The position numbers and the translations under genes are program-made. Below the pieces are notes generated by a model, which was given only the letters and a program-made list of their open reading frames with translations, was not told the origin of the DNA and did not search any database. Of a stretch of DNA of 64,000 nucleotides, positions 1-11,935 are shown piece after piece; the stretch's first letter is position 1, and each line of letters begins with the position of its first letter. The stretch covers positions 39,215-103,214 of the forward strand of contig NDFF03000095.1 in assembly GCA_002150815.3 (NCBI GenBank). The letters run 5' to 3'. This DNA is from Grammothele lineata (lineage: Eukaryota; Basidiomycota; Agaricomycetes; Polyporales; Polyporaceae).

Positions 1-32
1 GCGTAGGATTGAGTCCGCCTCCATACGTAGCC

Positions 33-40
33 TATTTAAA
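33..40 (+). promoter_or_regulatory. TATA-like box of BVMO 1
   Basis: TATTTAAA lies about 78 nt upstream of the ATG at 118, a normal distance for a fungal core promoter. The sequence between is pyrimidine-rich, as is common near fungal transcription starts. The role is inferred. Confidence 0.45.
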
Positions 41-117
41 CCAATCGTCTGAATCTGTCTACCCGCACTTCTCTTCCCAAGCTTTCCCGCCCTCGCCCCC
101 ACTGCCGTTGTCTCACC

Positions 118-2865
118 ATGCCAGGAGGAGGATTTTCGCGAGTGACCAAGACCGATATCGTCGAAGACATCCCTGTGGGCGGATCTGAAGGGAGGTTCAA
201 GTTGGGCGACTTTGCGGTTGACGAATACAGGCCCATTCGCGTCATCGTAATAGGTGCGGGATTCAGCGGGATCCTTGCTGGTATAAGGTACCTCTTTCCT
301 TCATGTACTTTCGTCTCCCCCATTAGACGACGTGGACGACGTGCAGGTTTCCGCAGAAGGTCCCGAACGTCGAACTGGCCATATACGAGAAGAGCAAGGG
401 CGTTGGCGGGACGTGGTACAATAACAGATACCCGTGGGTCATCCTTGGGCTAACTGCCGTCGGCATCGCACGAAGCACCGCTGACATCGTCTCCTCAGTG
501 GCATCGCGTGCGACGTTCCAGCCCACTGTGTACGTACCGTATACCGACCCTTGCGCCTGCATATGTTTAAAGATTGAATCACGTGGCAGTACCAATACTC
601 GTTCGAGGAGAAGGTTCACATCTTAAACTACAGCCGGCTCCGAATTCCCACTGACGTGCCGTCACTGCCAGAGAGACTGGTCGGCGTTTTACGCTCCCGG
701 AACGGAGATCCAAGGCCACCTCCAGGACGTCGTCGAGCGGTACAAGCTCATGCGCTACATTCACCTCCAGCACGAGGTCATCCACGCCCGGTACGACGAG
801 CCAACCGGCAAGTGGCACGTCCGCGTGCGCCGCCCGAAGGCGGACGCACCCGCGGACGCGTCGGAGACTGAAGAGATAGAGGACGTCGGTGACATGCTGC
901 TGACGGCCTTCGGCGCGATCACCCGCTGGAAGTGGCCGGAGATCGAGGGTCTCCAGGACTTCAAAGGCGAGCTGCACCACACGGCCGGCTTCGACCCTCC
1001 GGAGGGCTCCTGGGCGAAAGCCGCGGAGGCATGGAAGGACAAGCGCGTTGGCGTCATCGGCGTCGTAAGCCCTCCCGCGTGCTGTTGACCGTGCGCACGA
1101 TCGCTGAACTTTGAATCACGCGCTTGGCGTCCGTCGTAACGCCCTCTCGCACGCAGGGCTCGTCTGCGATCCAGACCGTCACGGCATTGCACCCGCGCGT
1201 AGGGCACATGACGAACTACGTGCGCGGGCAGACGTGGCTCGCGGTCCCGTTCCTAGCCGACCTCACTGGGAAGCTACTCGAGCGGAAGGAACCGCCGAAG
1301 GAAACAGAGGATGATTGTGAGTATTGTGAAGCATTCTGTTGCGCGCGATGCAATGACTGCTGTCTATGGTCTATGTCAGTGACATTCACGCCCGAGGAGG
1401 TCGAGCGTTTCAAGACTGACCGGGAATTCTTCTTCAACTACCGGCACACCCTGGAGAACATCATGAACGTGAGTAACCGCTTCAAGATCACGTTTTGAGG
1501 CTGCTTTCTGACGTTTGTCTGACTTGGCAGTCGATGCACTCGTACACGCAGCGTGGAAGTGAGCTCTCACGTCAGCTCCGGGAGCAATTCCACGCGGATA
1601 TGCTGAAGAAACTCGAGAAGAAGCCTTGGATCGCTGACTATCGTACGTGACCTGCCTTGCCTTGATTTAGATATCATCCATTCATCAAACTTGAACTGCA
1701 CTAGTCATTCCTTCGTTCTCGGTGTCCTGCCGGCGACTGACACCTGGGCCTGGATACCTGGACGCCCTCTGCGCTGATAACGTACGACTTCAATAACTTT
1801 CTCTTGTACGCATGCTAACGACCTCGTAGACCGACTTCATTACTAGTCCCATCAAGCGATTTACTACGACAGGAATCGAGACCGAAGACGGCAAGCACCA
1901 AGAGCTCGACGTCGTCTTCTGCGCTACCGGTCGGTCTCTCGCACCTGCCCTCCTTCCTCACGCTGACCCATTGGCTCGTAGGGTACGACACGTCCTGGCA
2001 GCTCCCTTTCACCATCCTCGGCCGTAACGGCGCAGACCTGAACGAGAAGTGGCGTCCGCACCCGCGGTCGTACCTCTCCGTCGCGGTAGACGAGTTCCCG
2101 AACATGTTCATGGCGCTCGGGCCGAACTCGATCATCGGCGCGGGGCTGCTGATGGGCATCCTGGAGTTCTCGGTCATGTACGCCGTGCAGGCGGCGGCGA
2201 AGATGCAGAGGGAGAGGCTGAAGAGTATTGAGGTAAAGGCGAAAGCGGTGATGGACTTTGATCGTTACATCGAGGTGCGTCCGGGCGAGACGAGTGAGCG
2301 CCCGGGAGGGGCCGCGCTGATATGATGACGTCATAGAGCTACTTCCCGCAGGTATGCCACACTGCAGCTACAGCACGCCCCACGCGCGCGAGGAACGTTA
2401 CTGATGTTTGAACAGACCGTATATAGCGAGAAGTGTCGGTCCTGGTACAAGCTCGGAAAGGACGAAGGACGCGTCGTTGGCCTATGGCCCGGTACGTCAC
2501 CATAATTGCACAAGTCCGCGCTGCGCTAACCCTGAGCCTGAGCAGGATCGAGCCTTCACGCGCAACGGGTGTTGAGGAACCCGCGCTGGGAAGACTACGA
2601 GTATGAGCAACTGGACGAAGGACAGAATAACCTGTACTGGTTGGGTGATGGTCAAACGTACAACGAGAAAACCCAGACAGGAGATAGTGAGTGTCTTTCC
2701 CATACGATGGAGTGTCATCCGCCGCTCACACGTCTGGCAAGGGGCGTGGTATCTGGCCGATGAGTTCGTGGACCGTCCCCCGAGTGAGTGTCGATGTCTC
2801 TGGTCCGTCTCCCATAGTCGTCGGCATACTTACGACACATCTCCGACCCAGTCCCGACCGATTGA
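118..2865 (+). CDS. Baeyer-Villiger-type flavin-dependent monooxygenase, copy 1
   Basis: Probable cytosolic FAD/NADPH monooxygenase that inserts oxygen into ketones or related substrates; the substrate is unknown. Exon 1 carries the FAD Rossmann motif GAGFSG. The next exons encode VGGTWYNNRYPG, then a Tyr-Gln-rich segment. Near 970-1000 is FKGELHHTAGFD, close to the BVMO fingerprint FxGxxxHxxxW but with Phe at the Trp position. The second nucleotide-binding segment (GSSAIQ) follows at about 1160. About a dozen introns fall at the same places as in the paralogue at 23,661. The last exon is only 14 nt (2852-2865): splicing 2783 to 2852 gives DRPP then IPTD and stop, matching PVPSE and stop in copy 2. 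The start at 118 is the first ATG upstream of the FAD motif. Exact substrate class is uncertain; the family is clear. Confidence 0.85.
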
Positions 2866-3421
2866 ACATATCCGTGATGCTGGGACCGATGAGAAGCCCT
2901 CTTTGCCTTGTAATTGTATCAGCGGTGGCATTAGACATCATGATATCGAATTTGACCGGACGTTTCAAAGCCGCGTCGTTGCGTTTCTAGGCTTCTATCT
3001 GGAGGGAGGCTGTGTGACCGTGAGGCGGCGAATGGTGAAGCTCTGAAGCTTGAAGAGCACCGAAGATGTCCGCCGGCAGAAGCACAACAGGGAGTCAGCA
3101 AGCCGGCGCTACGAGTGAGCATGACTCGACCGCAGCGACTGCGACGAGCGAGCTTCGCGCGTTGCTAGTCTGAGAGAGAAGCGGCTGCGAATCCGCGGGC
3201 CCTATGAGGCGTTCAGTGTGAGCTTGAATTTGAAGCGGCGCGTCGGAACGCGTGACGCGACGCGTAGGCGCCCTGGATGTGCGGGGCACGTGCGGGGGCA
3301 AGGGCTGTAAATCAGAGGAAAAGGCGAAGCGATCGCGCCGGCTCCGAGATCCTTCAAGCCTTCCGAGTCTGCTTTGCCTCTGCTCGTCCATGCTCTTGAC
3401 CTCTCTTTGCTCTCTGCCGCC
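2866..3421. other. Intergenic, no gene seen
   Basis: It holds the 3' flank of BVMO 1 and the 5' flank of the importin gene. Open frames here are short, overlap on both strands and match no family known to me. Confidence 0.5.
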
Positions 3422-6400
3422 ATGTCCGACGTAGTTGTTCCGCCAGAGGTGACCGCAGAGATCACCCAGATTCTCTCCAACCTCGTCCTCGGCGACAACC
3501 ATCTCCGCTCGACGTACGCGTCCTCCTCATTTGCTCCGCATCGATTGTCGGGCTGCTCACATACCCTGCATACAGTGCAGAACAAGCTGTCGATGAGAGG
3601 CTCGCTCGTAACCCCGAGCCATACTTGCTCGCTATTGCTCAGTTTGCGACCTCGGCGGATACGGAGCTTGTGAGTCCTCGCTTGCTATCACTATCGTCTA
3701 GTATTCACCCCGCACCCGAAGATGCGCTCCTTCTCTCTCGTTCTCCTCCGTCGCCTCCTCTTCCGCCCCTCCACCTCCCAACGTGTCGCTCTCTACGACC
3801 ATCTCGGTCCTCAAGCTATAGAAACACTCCAACGCATCCTCCTTCACTCTCTCCTTCATGAACCCGCCGCCGTCGTCCGCCGAAAGACGGTCGACACCGT
3901 CACCGACTGCTCCAACAATGCCATGAAACGTGGATACCCTTGGCACGCACTCCGCGCCCAGGTGTATGCCATGGCCGACAGCACCGATGTGCTTACTCGC
4001 GAAGCCGCTTTCCGCGTTTTCGCCGGTTGTCCCCATCTCGTTATGGATCTCAGCACCGATGACATCGTCGCCGTCCTCCAGAAAGGGCTCCAAGACCCCC
4101 AAAGCACCGACGTGAGTCTCTCCCTTGCGCGTACGTCGTGCGTGTTGGTCGGGTCTATCAAACCGCCGGTGCTATCCTTCTTCGATCTGATACGCCCGCT
4201 CCATTCACTCCTTGGGCGTTCACTGTCTTTTCTCCGCCTTCCGCTTTACGCAACTCTCGTCCCCCTTCTATTGTCTTGCGCGCCTGCGGTCTGCCATCGT
4301 GTTTACACGATGTTGTTTCGCTCCCCAGCGGGTACTCCGTGCCCACACCCTGCTATTGCACCCGCTGTGGCCACGGGTAGCTTATCCTTGCTTGAGCGAC
4401 CCACGACGCCGGCCGCCGTTGTCGGTCGCGTGTGTTGATTCATGATATTTGTCTCACCGACGAACAGGCATATACGCGTACGCTCTCTCTTGCGCGCCGT
4501 GTACGCGCCATGTTCGACGCGCCGCGTCGCGATCCTTTCCGACCATCCCGTCATCTCTACAACCCCATGCTGCGCCCCGTACTAACCACCTTCACCGCCA
4601 GGTCCGGCTCGCCGCCCTCCGAGCTGCCGTTTCCTTCTTCACCGCCTGCGATCTCGCCCAGCAAGCCCAGGCCCTCGCGCTTATGTACCCTATGCTCAAC
4701 ACCTTGCCATCCCTTCCCCGGGCGCAGCAACCGCCCTTCCTCACTGTCCTCACCGAGCTCGCCGGGACCAACCCACATCTCTTCCGCCCGCACATCCCTG
4801 CCCTCCTCTCCTTCCTTCCCTCGCTGCTCCTCCCCGCCGTCGATGCCGGCCCAACGCCCACAATGGCGCGTCCGCATCCCGACTCGGGCGGGTCGTTCAC
4901 GTTCCCGCCTGTCGCGCCTACGACGAACGGAGAGGACAAGGAGCCGACGGGCGAGGAGGACGAGGTCCGTAAGGGCGCGCTCGAGTTCATGACCACCCTG
5001 AGCGAGAGCAAGCCGGGCATGCTCCGCGGCGTCGAGGCATGGGTCAACATCGTTGTCCGCGGCTGCCTTGAGGGCATGGGCGAGCTTCCCGAGGACGACA
5101 CAGATACCTGGCTAGACGCCGATGTGAGTGACTTCTTCCTTCCATTCCTCTTCCCCTCGAGACTGACCGATCGTCCCCGCGCAGCCCGCAGAGGACCCGA
5201 CGGACGACGCGTACCCGCACACGTACGAACACTCGCTCGATCGCGTGGCGTGCGCGCTAGGCGGCACGGCGGTACTCCCGCCCGCGTTCGCATTCATCCC
5301 CGCGATGCTCGCGAGCCACGACTGGCGCCTCCGCCACGCGGGGCTCATGGCCATCGCCGCGATCGCAGAGGGAACAAGTAAGGTCATGCAGCAAGAGCTC
5401 GGCAAGGTCATCGAGTGCGTTCTCCCCGGCTTTCGCGTGGCCTCTGTGCGAACGCGGGCTTGCGGCCGAAGCTGACCGATCCGCCCACCGCGTCCACACA
5501 GCTTGGTCACCCCGATGTTCAAGGACCCGCACCCGCGCGTGCGCTACGCGGCATGTCAATGCATGTACGTTCGATGCCGCTGCCCTTCCTCCCCCAGCCT
5601 TCCCGTCAACCGCACGATCTGACGGGGACCGCATTCCAGCGGGCAGCTCTGCACGGATCTCGAGGTACGCGTCCACGCATCTGCTTCTTTGGATAAGCTT
5701 TGGGAGGCTGGGCTGACGGGGCCGTGCAGGAAGTCGTGCAGGAGCAGTTCCACGCCCAAATCTTCGACGCGCTCATCCCCGCGCTCGAGGCGCCCGAAGC
5801 GCGGTACGTCTCCCATCTTCCATCGCCCGTCATACCCGCCACCCCCTCCGCTGACGCCCCTTCCACTCTTCCCCATCCCTCTTTCCTTTCCCGTCGCACT
5901 CCACTCACAGCGTACACGCGCACGCCGCCGCGGCGCTGATCAACTTTTGCGAGGGCGTCGAACGCGAGACGCTGCTACCCTACCTGGATCCAATCGTCGA
6001 GCGCCTATTGAAGCTGCTCAACCCGGCTGCGACGGACGCGAACCGCCAGCCGAAACGGTATGTTCAGGAGCAGGCGATCACCACGCTCGCGATGGTCGCG
6101 GACGCGAGCGAGGCGACGTTCGCCAAGGTACGTTTCATCCGCTTCGCTCTTGCGCGCGCGCACAGAGGTTGACTTTATGGCTTGTGGACAGCACTACTCA
6201 TCGATCATGCCGCTGCTGCTCAACGTGATGCAGAACGCGAACGGGCCCGAATACCGCAAGCTGCGCGTCAAGTCTATGGAATGCGCTGGCCTGATCGGTT
6301 TGTCCCCGTCTCCCGCCCTCTTGTTGTCTAAGGCTGAACCTGTCGCCTCAACACACAGCCATCGCCGTAGGGCGCGACGTCTTCCGCCCGGACTCGCGAA

Positions 6401-7529
6401 CGTTCGTCGAGCTCCTCATGCGAATACAAAGTACGTCGCCCGTCCGAGCGCCCCGCGTCGCGTTGACGACCCTCTGCTTACTGTTCTTCCACATCTCTCC
6501 TCCCTCTCCGCGCATGGTACTCGCTCGCCGGACGTCGCACTTCCAGATAGCCCGGTCGACCCGAACGACACGATGTTAAGCCACTTCCTGATCGCGACGT
6601 GGGCGAAAGTTTGCCAGGCCCTCGGGGAGGAGTTCGAGCCGTACCTCCCCGTCGTCATGCCCCCGCTCCTGCGCGTCGCGGGCTCCAAGGCGGACATCTC
6701 CGTGTACGGTACGTCTCTTTCCCTTTGCTATCCCCGCCACGCGGACTGATCGGCGTGGCGCGCAGACGACGAAGACGAGCACGAGGATCGCGACGGGTGG
6801 GAGAGCGTAAACCTCGACGGGCGCCAGGTCGGCGTGAAGACGTCCGCGCTCGAGGATAAGTGCCAGGCGTTCGAGACTCTGCTTATCCACGCGTCGACGC
6901 TGAACGCGCGGTTTGGTCCGTACGTCGCGCAGGTGCTAGAGCTCGCGTTGCCCGGGCTTCGGTTCTACATCCATGATGGTGTGCAGGAGGCATGCGCGAT
7001 GTACGTCCACAGATCTATCTTCGCGTGCATTGGCAGTACTAAGCGTCTTCTAATTAGGCTCATCCCCGTGCTCTTCTCGTGTGGGAAGCATTCGGGCACG
7101 CTCACGCCCCAAATGGTCGCTGCGACCTTCTCCCAACTGATCAACTGCATTGCCTCCGAAGCCGACGCCTCCTTCCTCGCGTCTCTCTTCAAGTGCTTCC
7201 TCGACGCTCTCCTCGTCATCGGCGGGCCGGGCGCGCTCCCGCCCGACGCAGGTAACGCCCTCGCAGACGCTACGCGTCGGCAGCTACAGGCGCTCGCGGA
7301 CAAGCGCAAGGCGCGCGCCGCGCGGCCACGCGCGGAGATCCGCGACGAGCGCGAGGACCTCGCGCTTGTGGAGGAGATGGAGGACTTTGCGCTCGAGGAC
7401 ATGGCGAAGCTCCTCCGCGCGCTCGACGCGCAGCACCCGCTGCTCATCGCCGTCTCGAGCGTGCGCGAGCTCGGGCTGAACCTGTCCGAGTGGGACGGCG
7501 GGGAGGACGGCGCCGGGGACGGGAGTTAG
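3422..7529 (+). CDS. Importin beta family nuclear transport receptor (Kap121/Pse1, importin-5 type)
   Basis: Karyopherin that carries cargo through nuclear pores under RanGTP control. The spliced product is roughly 1,050 residues, the usual size, and is built of helical HEAT-type repeats. The N-terminus ([20 protein letters not shown]) is the typical Kap121 start. It is followed by [15 protein letters not shown], the GFP-like repeat unit [17 protein letters not shown] (about 5320), and the acidic segment [19 protein letters not shown] (about 6770) that typifies this subfamily. The C-terminus has a charged helix ([15 protein letters not shown]) and an acidic tail. About twelve introns are present. 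Most are near 50-70 nt, but one (4112-4601) is 490 nt with an ACTAACC branch site. The start follows a pyrimidine-rich leader. It is a single-copy housekeeping gene, convergent with the FAD monooxygenase downstream. Confidence 0.92.
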
Positions 7530-7775
7530 AGCTTCGGAGTCTATGTAGATCTCGGCTTTCGTCGGACGTCGCTTTGGCCATGCTTTCGACAGTGCTGTGA
7601 GGGGCGCGTGCAGGACGCTCGCGCACCGTTTTGTTTGTCGCTCGCGCGTTGGAGCCGGAACGCAGTGTAGTAATGCAGTTGTACAAGTGGTATATCCCTC
7701 TCTATCTCCCGTCTATTATCGTACCCATTCCAGAACAAACCCAACAACACAGTCACTCGCGCAGTGCCTGGGCGC

Positions 7776-10044
7776 TCAGTCGGACTCTTCCTCGTGCGCG
7801 TGGTCGACGTGCACCGCGAACTCGCCCGCGATGCTCAGCATCGAGATGCGCTCCTGGACGGACCCCCACTGGACCCACCAATCATCCGCCTCATCCTCCG
7901 GATCGTACCCGAATATCCTCTCCACCAACTCCGCCATATCCTCGCTCGGGCTCCCAGGGCGGCTCGCACCCTCCTTGTCGAGCCCCGCGCGCTGCGCGAG
8001 TTGCGCAAGGCCACGCTCGGCCTTTGCGCGCGTGCCCGTACCGGCGTCCTCGGACGCGGCGACGGCGGGGGGCAGGGAGACGGCGAGGATGTTCCCGGCG
8101 GAGGCCCCGAGCACGGAGTGCACGCGTTCCTGGCGGATCTCCTGTACGGCGGAGAGGAAGGCGTCGATCTGCTCGGCGCGGTGGAGGTGTGCGAAGACGC
8201 GGCCGAGGACGGCGGCGTCCCCGGTGGACATGCCTACTGAGTACGTCGAGTTGCTCTGCGCGAAAGAAAAAGGGTGTCGTCAGCGATCGAGTGCACAGTG
8301 GAGGACGAGGGGGGAGGGACGAACGGGAATGGGGTGTGCGGCCTCGCCGAGACAAATGATGCGACCGTCGGGGTGGACCCAGTCTTCTAGTGAGGGTCGT
8401 TGGATGATGGGTACGCAAATCATGCGGAACGCGTGTTTCGCAAACTCGTGTAGTCTGCGAGGTGCGCAAAGTGAGCGGGCGTGTGCGGTGCAGCTGAGAT
8501 GTGAGCACCGACCGCGGGTCTGCGCTCTCGAGTGTCTTGACGAGGCGTTCCTTGGGGGCCTTGAAGACGGCGTCCGTGTCTCCGTTACTGCTCTCTTTGT
8601 CTAGCGGCACAAACACTAGGAACGTGAATGCGCTCTCGTTCGTCTTTGGTATCCGCTGCGGCCCCGCATTAGCGGTTGGGCTCCTACAGCGTTGCGGGGG
8701 GACTCACTAGTGGATATCCGATCGCGCCGTATTCTGGCCCAGTCCACATAAACACTTGGCCCTGCGCCCGCCAACGTAAGTCCCAGCCCCACAACCCGGA
8801 GTACGTGCCTCACTCACCGTCGATCGGAGGTTTGCGAGGAGGTCTTTGTCTTCTTGTCGCTCCATCGCGTCTTCTAGTACAACGCAGCTGCACGACCAGC
8901 GTGAGTCTCAAATTCCAATACGCATGAAATAAACACTCACTTGAACAGCTGCATCCCCGTCCGCCTATGGTCGTCCTCCTGCTCGATCGCGGGCATGATC
9001 GACGCACGGCACACATATCCATCCTGAAGCACACCATCCGCGCCAACGATGACGTCCGCGCTGAGCACCTCGCCCGACTCCAGCGTGAGCTCAGGCCTCT
9101 TCCGGTCGGGCTTGACGGCCGTAGCGCGCGCGTGGACGAACTTTGCGCCATGCTTTAACGCCGCCTCGGCCAGGACGCGGCGGAAGTCTCCGTGCTGTGG
9201 ACGTACCGGGTTGGTCTAGATGCCGGCGGGCGGAAACGAAACGAAAAGGAAAAGAAGGTCACTGGTACGCACGTGCATGAGCAAGAAGTCTCCCCCGGTC
9301 TCCTCTAGTACGCCGTCCTCCCATTCGTGCGAGCCGACCATAGATCCGGAATCATCTGCAGATCCATGTGAGCACTCAAGCCTCAGCCTTGAACCTGAAA
9401 CCCCTGGTCCACCGTGGGTGCGCAGCCTCCCGCCATGAGAAGCCCCCAAGCGGCGCTCCCCACAGCGCTACGCAAAACGCACATCGACCGAATTCGGCAG
9501 CAATAGCCGGTGAAGAAGAAGAAGAAGAAGCGGGGTGGAAGGCACGCCGAGCGTCCCGGCGGAACCGTCGACGCCGGACGGACGGGTAAGGGGAGGGGGG
9601 GACCCACACAAACCAAACAAGATCGGCGGACGTACACGACGCGAAGACGGTCCCGCGCGACTTGATCGCGTGCTTGCGGAGCTCCTCCTCCATCCCCCAT
9701 CGGTAGTAGACCTTGGTCGAGTTGGGCGGCAGCCGGATGCCCGCGTCGTAGTCCGTCTGCCCCACACGGACACGCCCACGTCAGACAGAAGCCATCGTGG
9801 AAGGAAGAAAGCAGAGAAAGAAAGGCGCACGGACCGGCTGGAAGGGGTCCGCCCAGTCGACGACGGTGACTTTGTGGCCGTGCCTGCAGAGGGCGATGGC
9901 CGCGGAGAGGCCGCACACGGAGCCACCTACGACGAGGAACTCGATAGGGAAGAGCGCGGGCTTGATCTGGCGCAAGCGGGACGCATCGGTGAGAATCGCG
10001 CGGGGCTGTGTCGTCCGGCAAGTGAGAAGGACTGGACGCACCAT
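7776..10044 (-). CDS. FAD-dependent monooxygenase, salicylate hydroxylase-like
   Basis: Likely a cytosolic NAD(P)H- and FAD-dependent hydroxylase of aromatic rings (PHBH/UbiH-like fold); the substrate is unknown. The N-terminus has the dinucleotide motif VVGGSVCGLSAAIAL followed by HGHKVTVVD. The second exon block reads AGIRLPPNSTKVYYRWGMEEEL. The DG motif is in GADGVLQDGYVCRASI (about 9030). The third FAD motif is GEAAHPIP, split from GMSTGDAAVLGRVF by an intron ending near 8250. About eight introns are inferred. The C-terminus is an acidic tail ending HVDHAHEEESD. I chose the ATG at 10,044; an intron just after it is possible, since the stretch to LFPIEFLVVGG is unlike family members. It is tail-to-tail with the importin gene, 246 bp apart. 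Confidence 0.85.
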
Positions 10045-10642
10045 CGTGAGCGAGGGGCGGTCGAGAAGCTGCTTATCCCGGAGCGTGTGGACGGCCGTGT
10101 GAGGGTGGTTTGTCCGGCGTGGAACCTGAGGAAGGTATGACGTCGGGGATCGCTGAGCTGCTAGATACGGCGAGGGAGGGCTAGTATGGGGACGTCGCGG
10201 CCTGCCAGGGGATCGTGAGGGCGTGAACGGAGAGAAAGAAGGTCGTGAGAAGTCGTTAGGAGGAGCGCAGGGAAGTCGTCGAGGAGGAAGGCGCGAGCAG
10301 GATGCGTGCAGGGGGAGCTCGCACGGGAAAAAATGCGGGCGACGACGAGGGCGGCGTGCCAAAGGGGGCGGCCCTGGGCCATGCGCGGCGGCCGGGCTGT
10401 CCAACCAGAACGCGCGACGAGCATCGAGGAAGCAAAAGCGCAAGACCAGATCTCCTCCGATCTCCTGCGAGGCTTTCGGCTGGGTCGCCACTGGCTGCTC
10501 TCTGCCTGCCCGCCGGCTCAACCCCTGCCCCAGCCGCAGCCCGGCCTTCCCCGCCATCAGCCGTTGTTCAAGAGATCATCCTCGGGGCGCTCCTTCTATC
10601 TTTCAGGCCTTTATCGGCCGCCTTTTCTATTGCTGTCGGACC
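10045..10642. other. Intergenic region between divergent genes
   Basis: It lies between the minus-strand monooxygenase and a possible plus-strand gene at 10,715. Long GC-rich open frames run through it on both strands, but none matches a family known to me, and they overlap one another. It is probably a shared promoter region. Confidence 0.45.
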
Positions 10643-10649
10643 TATTTAG
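10643..10649 (+). promoter_or_regulatory. TATA-like box
   Basis: TATTTAG lies 72 nt upstream of the ATG at 10,715 and resembles the element before BVMO 1. The role is inferred from spacing only. Confidence 0.35.
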
Positions 10650-10714
10650 CACCAACCCGCGACCGACAGCCCCGCATCACGTCTCCACAACCACCCAGAA
10701 GCCACACACACGAG

Positions 10715-11062
10715 ATGGCGGTCTCCTTATTCGGCGCGGGCGGGTCAACGACGCCCTGCAAGAACGTGCATCTCGAGATACTGGACCGTCTGATGACAGC
10801 GGACGCACGCATAGTCCACGCTAGTCCCCGCCACGCGTCCGCTGAGAACGTCAGATACGCCAAACACCCCCTCTCTAGACGATCACGCGCGCGACCCAGG
10901 GATGCGGGAGCCGCGGGTCGCGCGCCCTTATTTATACACCTTCGAGGTACGCAGCGAACATGCCTCCCGTCGGCGGTCGAACAGGACGCGCTCCTACATA
11001 CGTACTCGTCCTCGTGTGCGTGCCTTTCCGCTACGCCTCGCGCGCATCAGACATTACTCTAG
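10715..11062 (+). CDS. Hypothetical small protein
   Basis: Uncertain ORF of 115 codons. It starts MAVSLFGAGGSTTPCKN, 72 nt after a TATA-like element and a C/A-rich leader, a layout like the promoters of real genes in this window. I recognise no domain. The C-terminal half is rich in Arg, Ala and Ser and could be read-through of noncoding sequence; a donor just after the first 30-35 codons would give a different product. It lies head-to-head with the FAD monooxygenase. A chance frame is a serious alternative. Confidence 0.25.
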   Translation: MAVSLFGAGGSTTPCKNVHLEILDRLMTADARIVHASPRHASAENVRYAKHPLSRRSRARPRDAGAAGRAPLFIHLRGTQRTCLPSAVEQDALLHTYSSSCACLSATPRAHQTLL

Positions 11063-11935
11063 AGGGGCGCCTTCCCCTGAGTGGAGGTCGCCCGACTCCA
11101 CAGGGGCTAGGCTACGCCATGCCACTTGGCTGTACCGAACGAAGAGGAGGACGGCGGAGGAACTATACTCACCATGCTTGGCTAGCGCAGCACGGACGGC
11201 GTAGTATAGGGGGCTCCACAGACGTACGCTGGAAAGTACTTCCGAAACGTCAAGCTTGACCTACAGCTCGACTCTTTCGGCTTGCTCCTTCTGGATTACT
11301 GGGCTGAATTGCATCAGGGCCGTTCAAGTTCCGGTTCAGACACGCTAGAAGGTACTCTGTATATAACCTACCAGAACGTCTTCAACACCATAGCACGAAT
11401 GCTTGCTCGCCGACTGGACCCTTCGTTAAGCACCCGCACACGAGTCCGCAAACACGCACTCACCAATCCCCACGTTGTGATCGCGACCGACCGAGCTCAG
11501 GTCCCAGTTCCAGCCCCAGTCCCGAACAGAACAGAACATTCAACAGAGTGCGCAGAGAAAGCGAGTCGCGCATCACGATTCACGATGATGGACGCTCGCT
11601 CAGAGAGACGCGTCGGGCGCGTGGCTACTCAGGGGGACGTGACCCTGAGCGTCGCACGTAAATGACAGGGGCGTGGTCGGGCCGGGGCGCGCACCGTAGG
11701 TCCGAGACCTGACCTGACTGCCGTGGTCGGGGATCGGGAGGTTGAGAGCGGTATTCCAGGTGTGAGCATGGTAGGACAGAGAACCAATGAAGCAGGATTC
11801 AGTAGAGTACACAGAGCGGTAACGACTGTCAGGATACACTGCAAGCAACACATCGACGATACACAGCCAGAGCCAACAAATAAGTTAAACAACACTAACA
11901 TAGCACCGACTACCACCCAGCCACCTCAATCACAC
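11063..11935. other. Intergenic, no gene seen
   Basis: A TATATAA element lies near 11,358, but no convincing reading frame follows it. The rest is the 3' flank of the membrane-protein gene on the minus strand. Confidence 0.45.

Noticed and set aside
10223..11062. 279-codon open frame upstream of the small ORF
   Set aside because: The part before 10,715 is low-complexity Gly/Arg/Ser and runs through the promoter-like TATTTAG. Only the part from 10,715 has a promoter-like context, and even that is weak.
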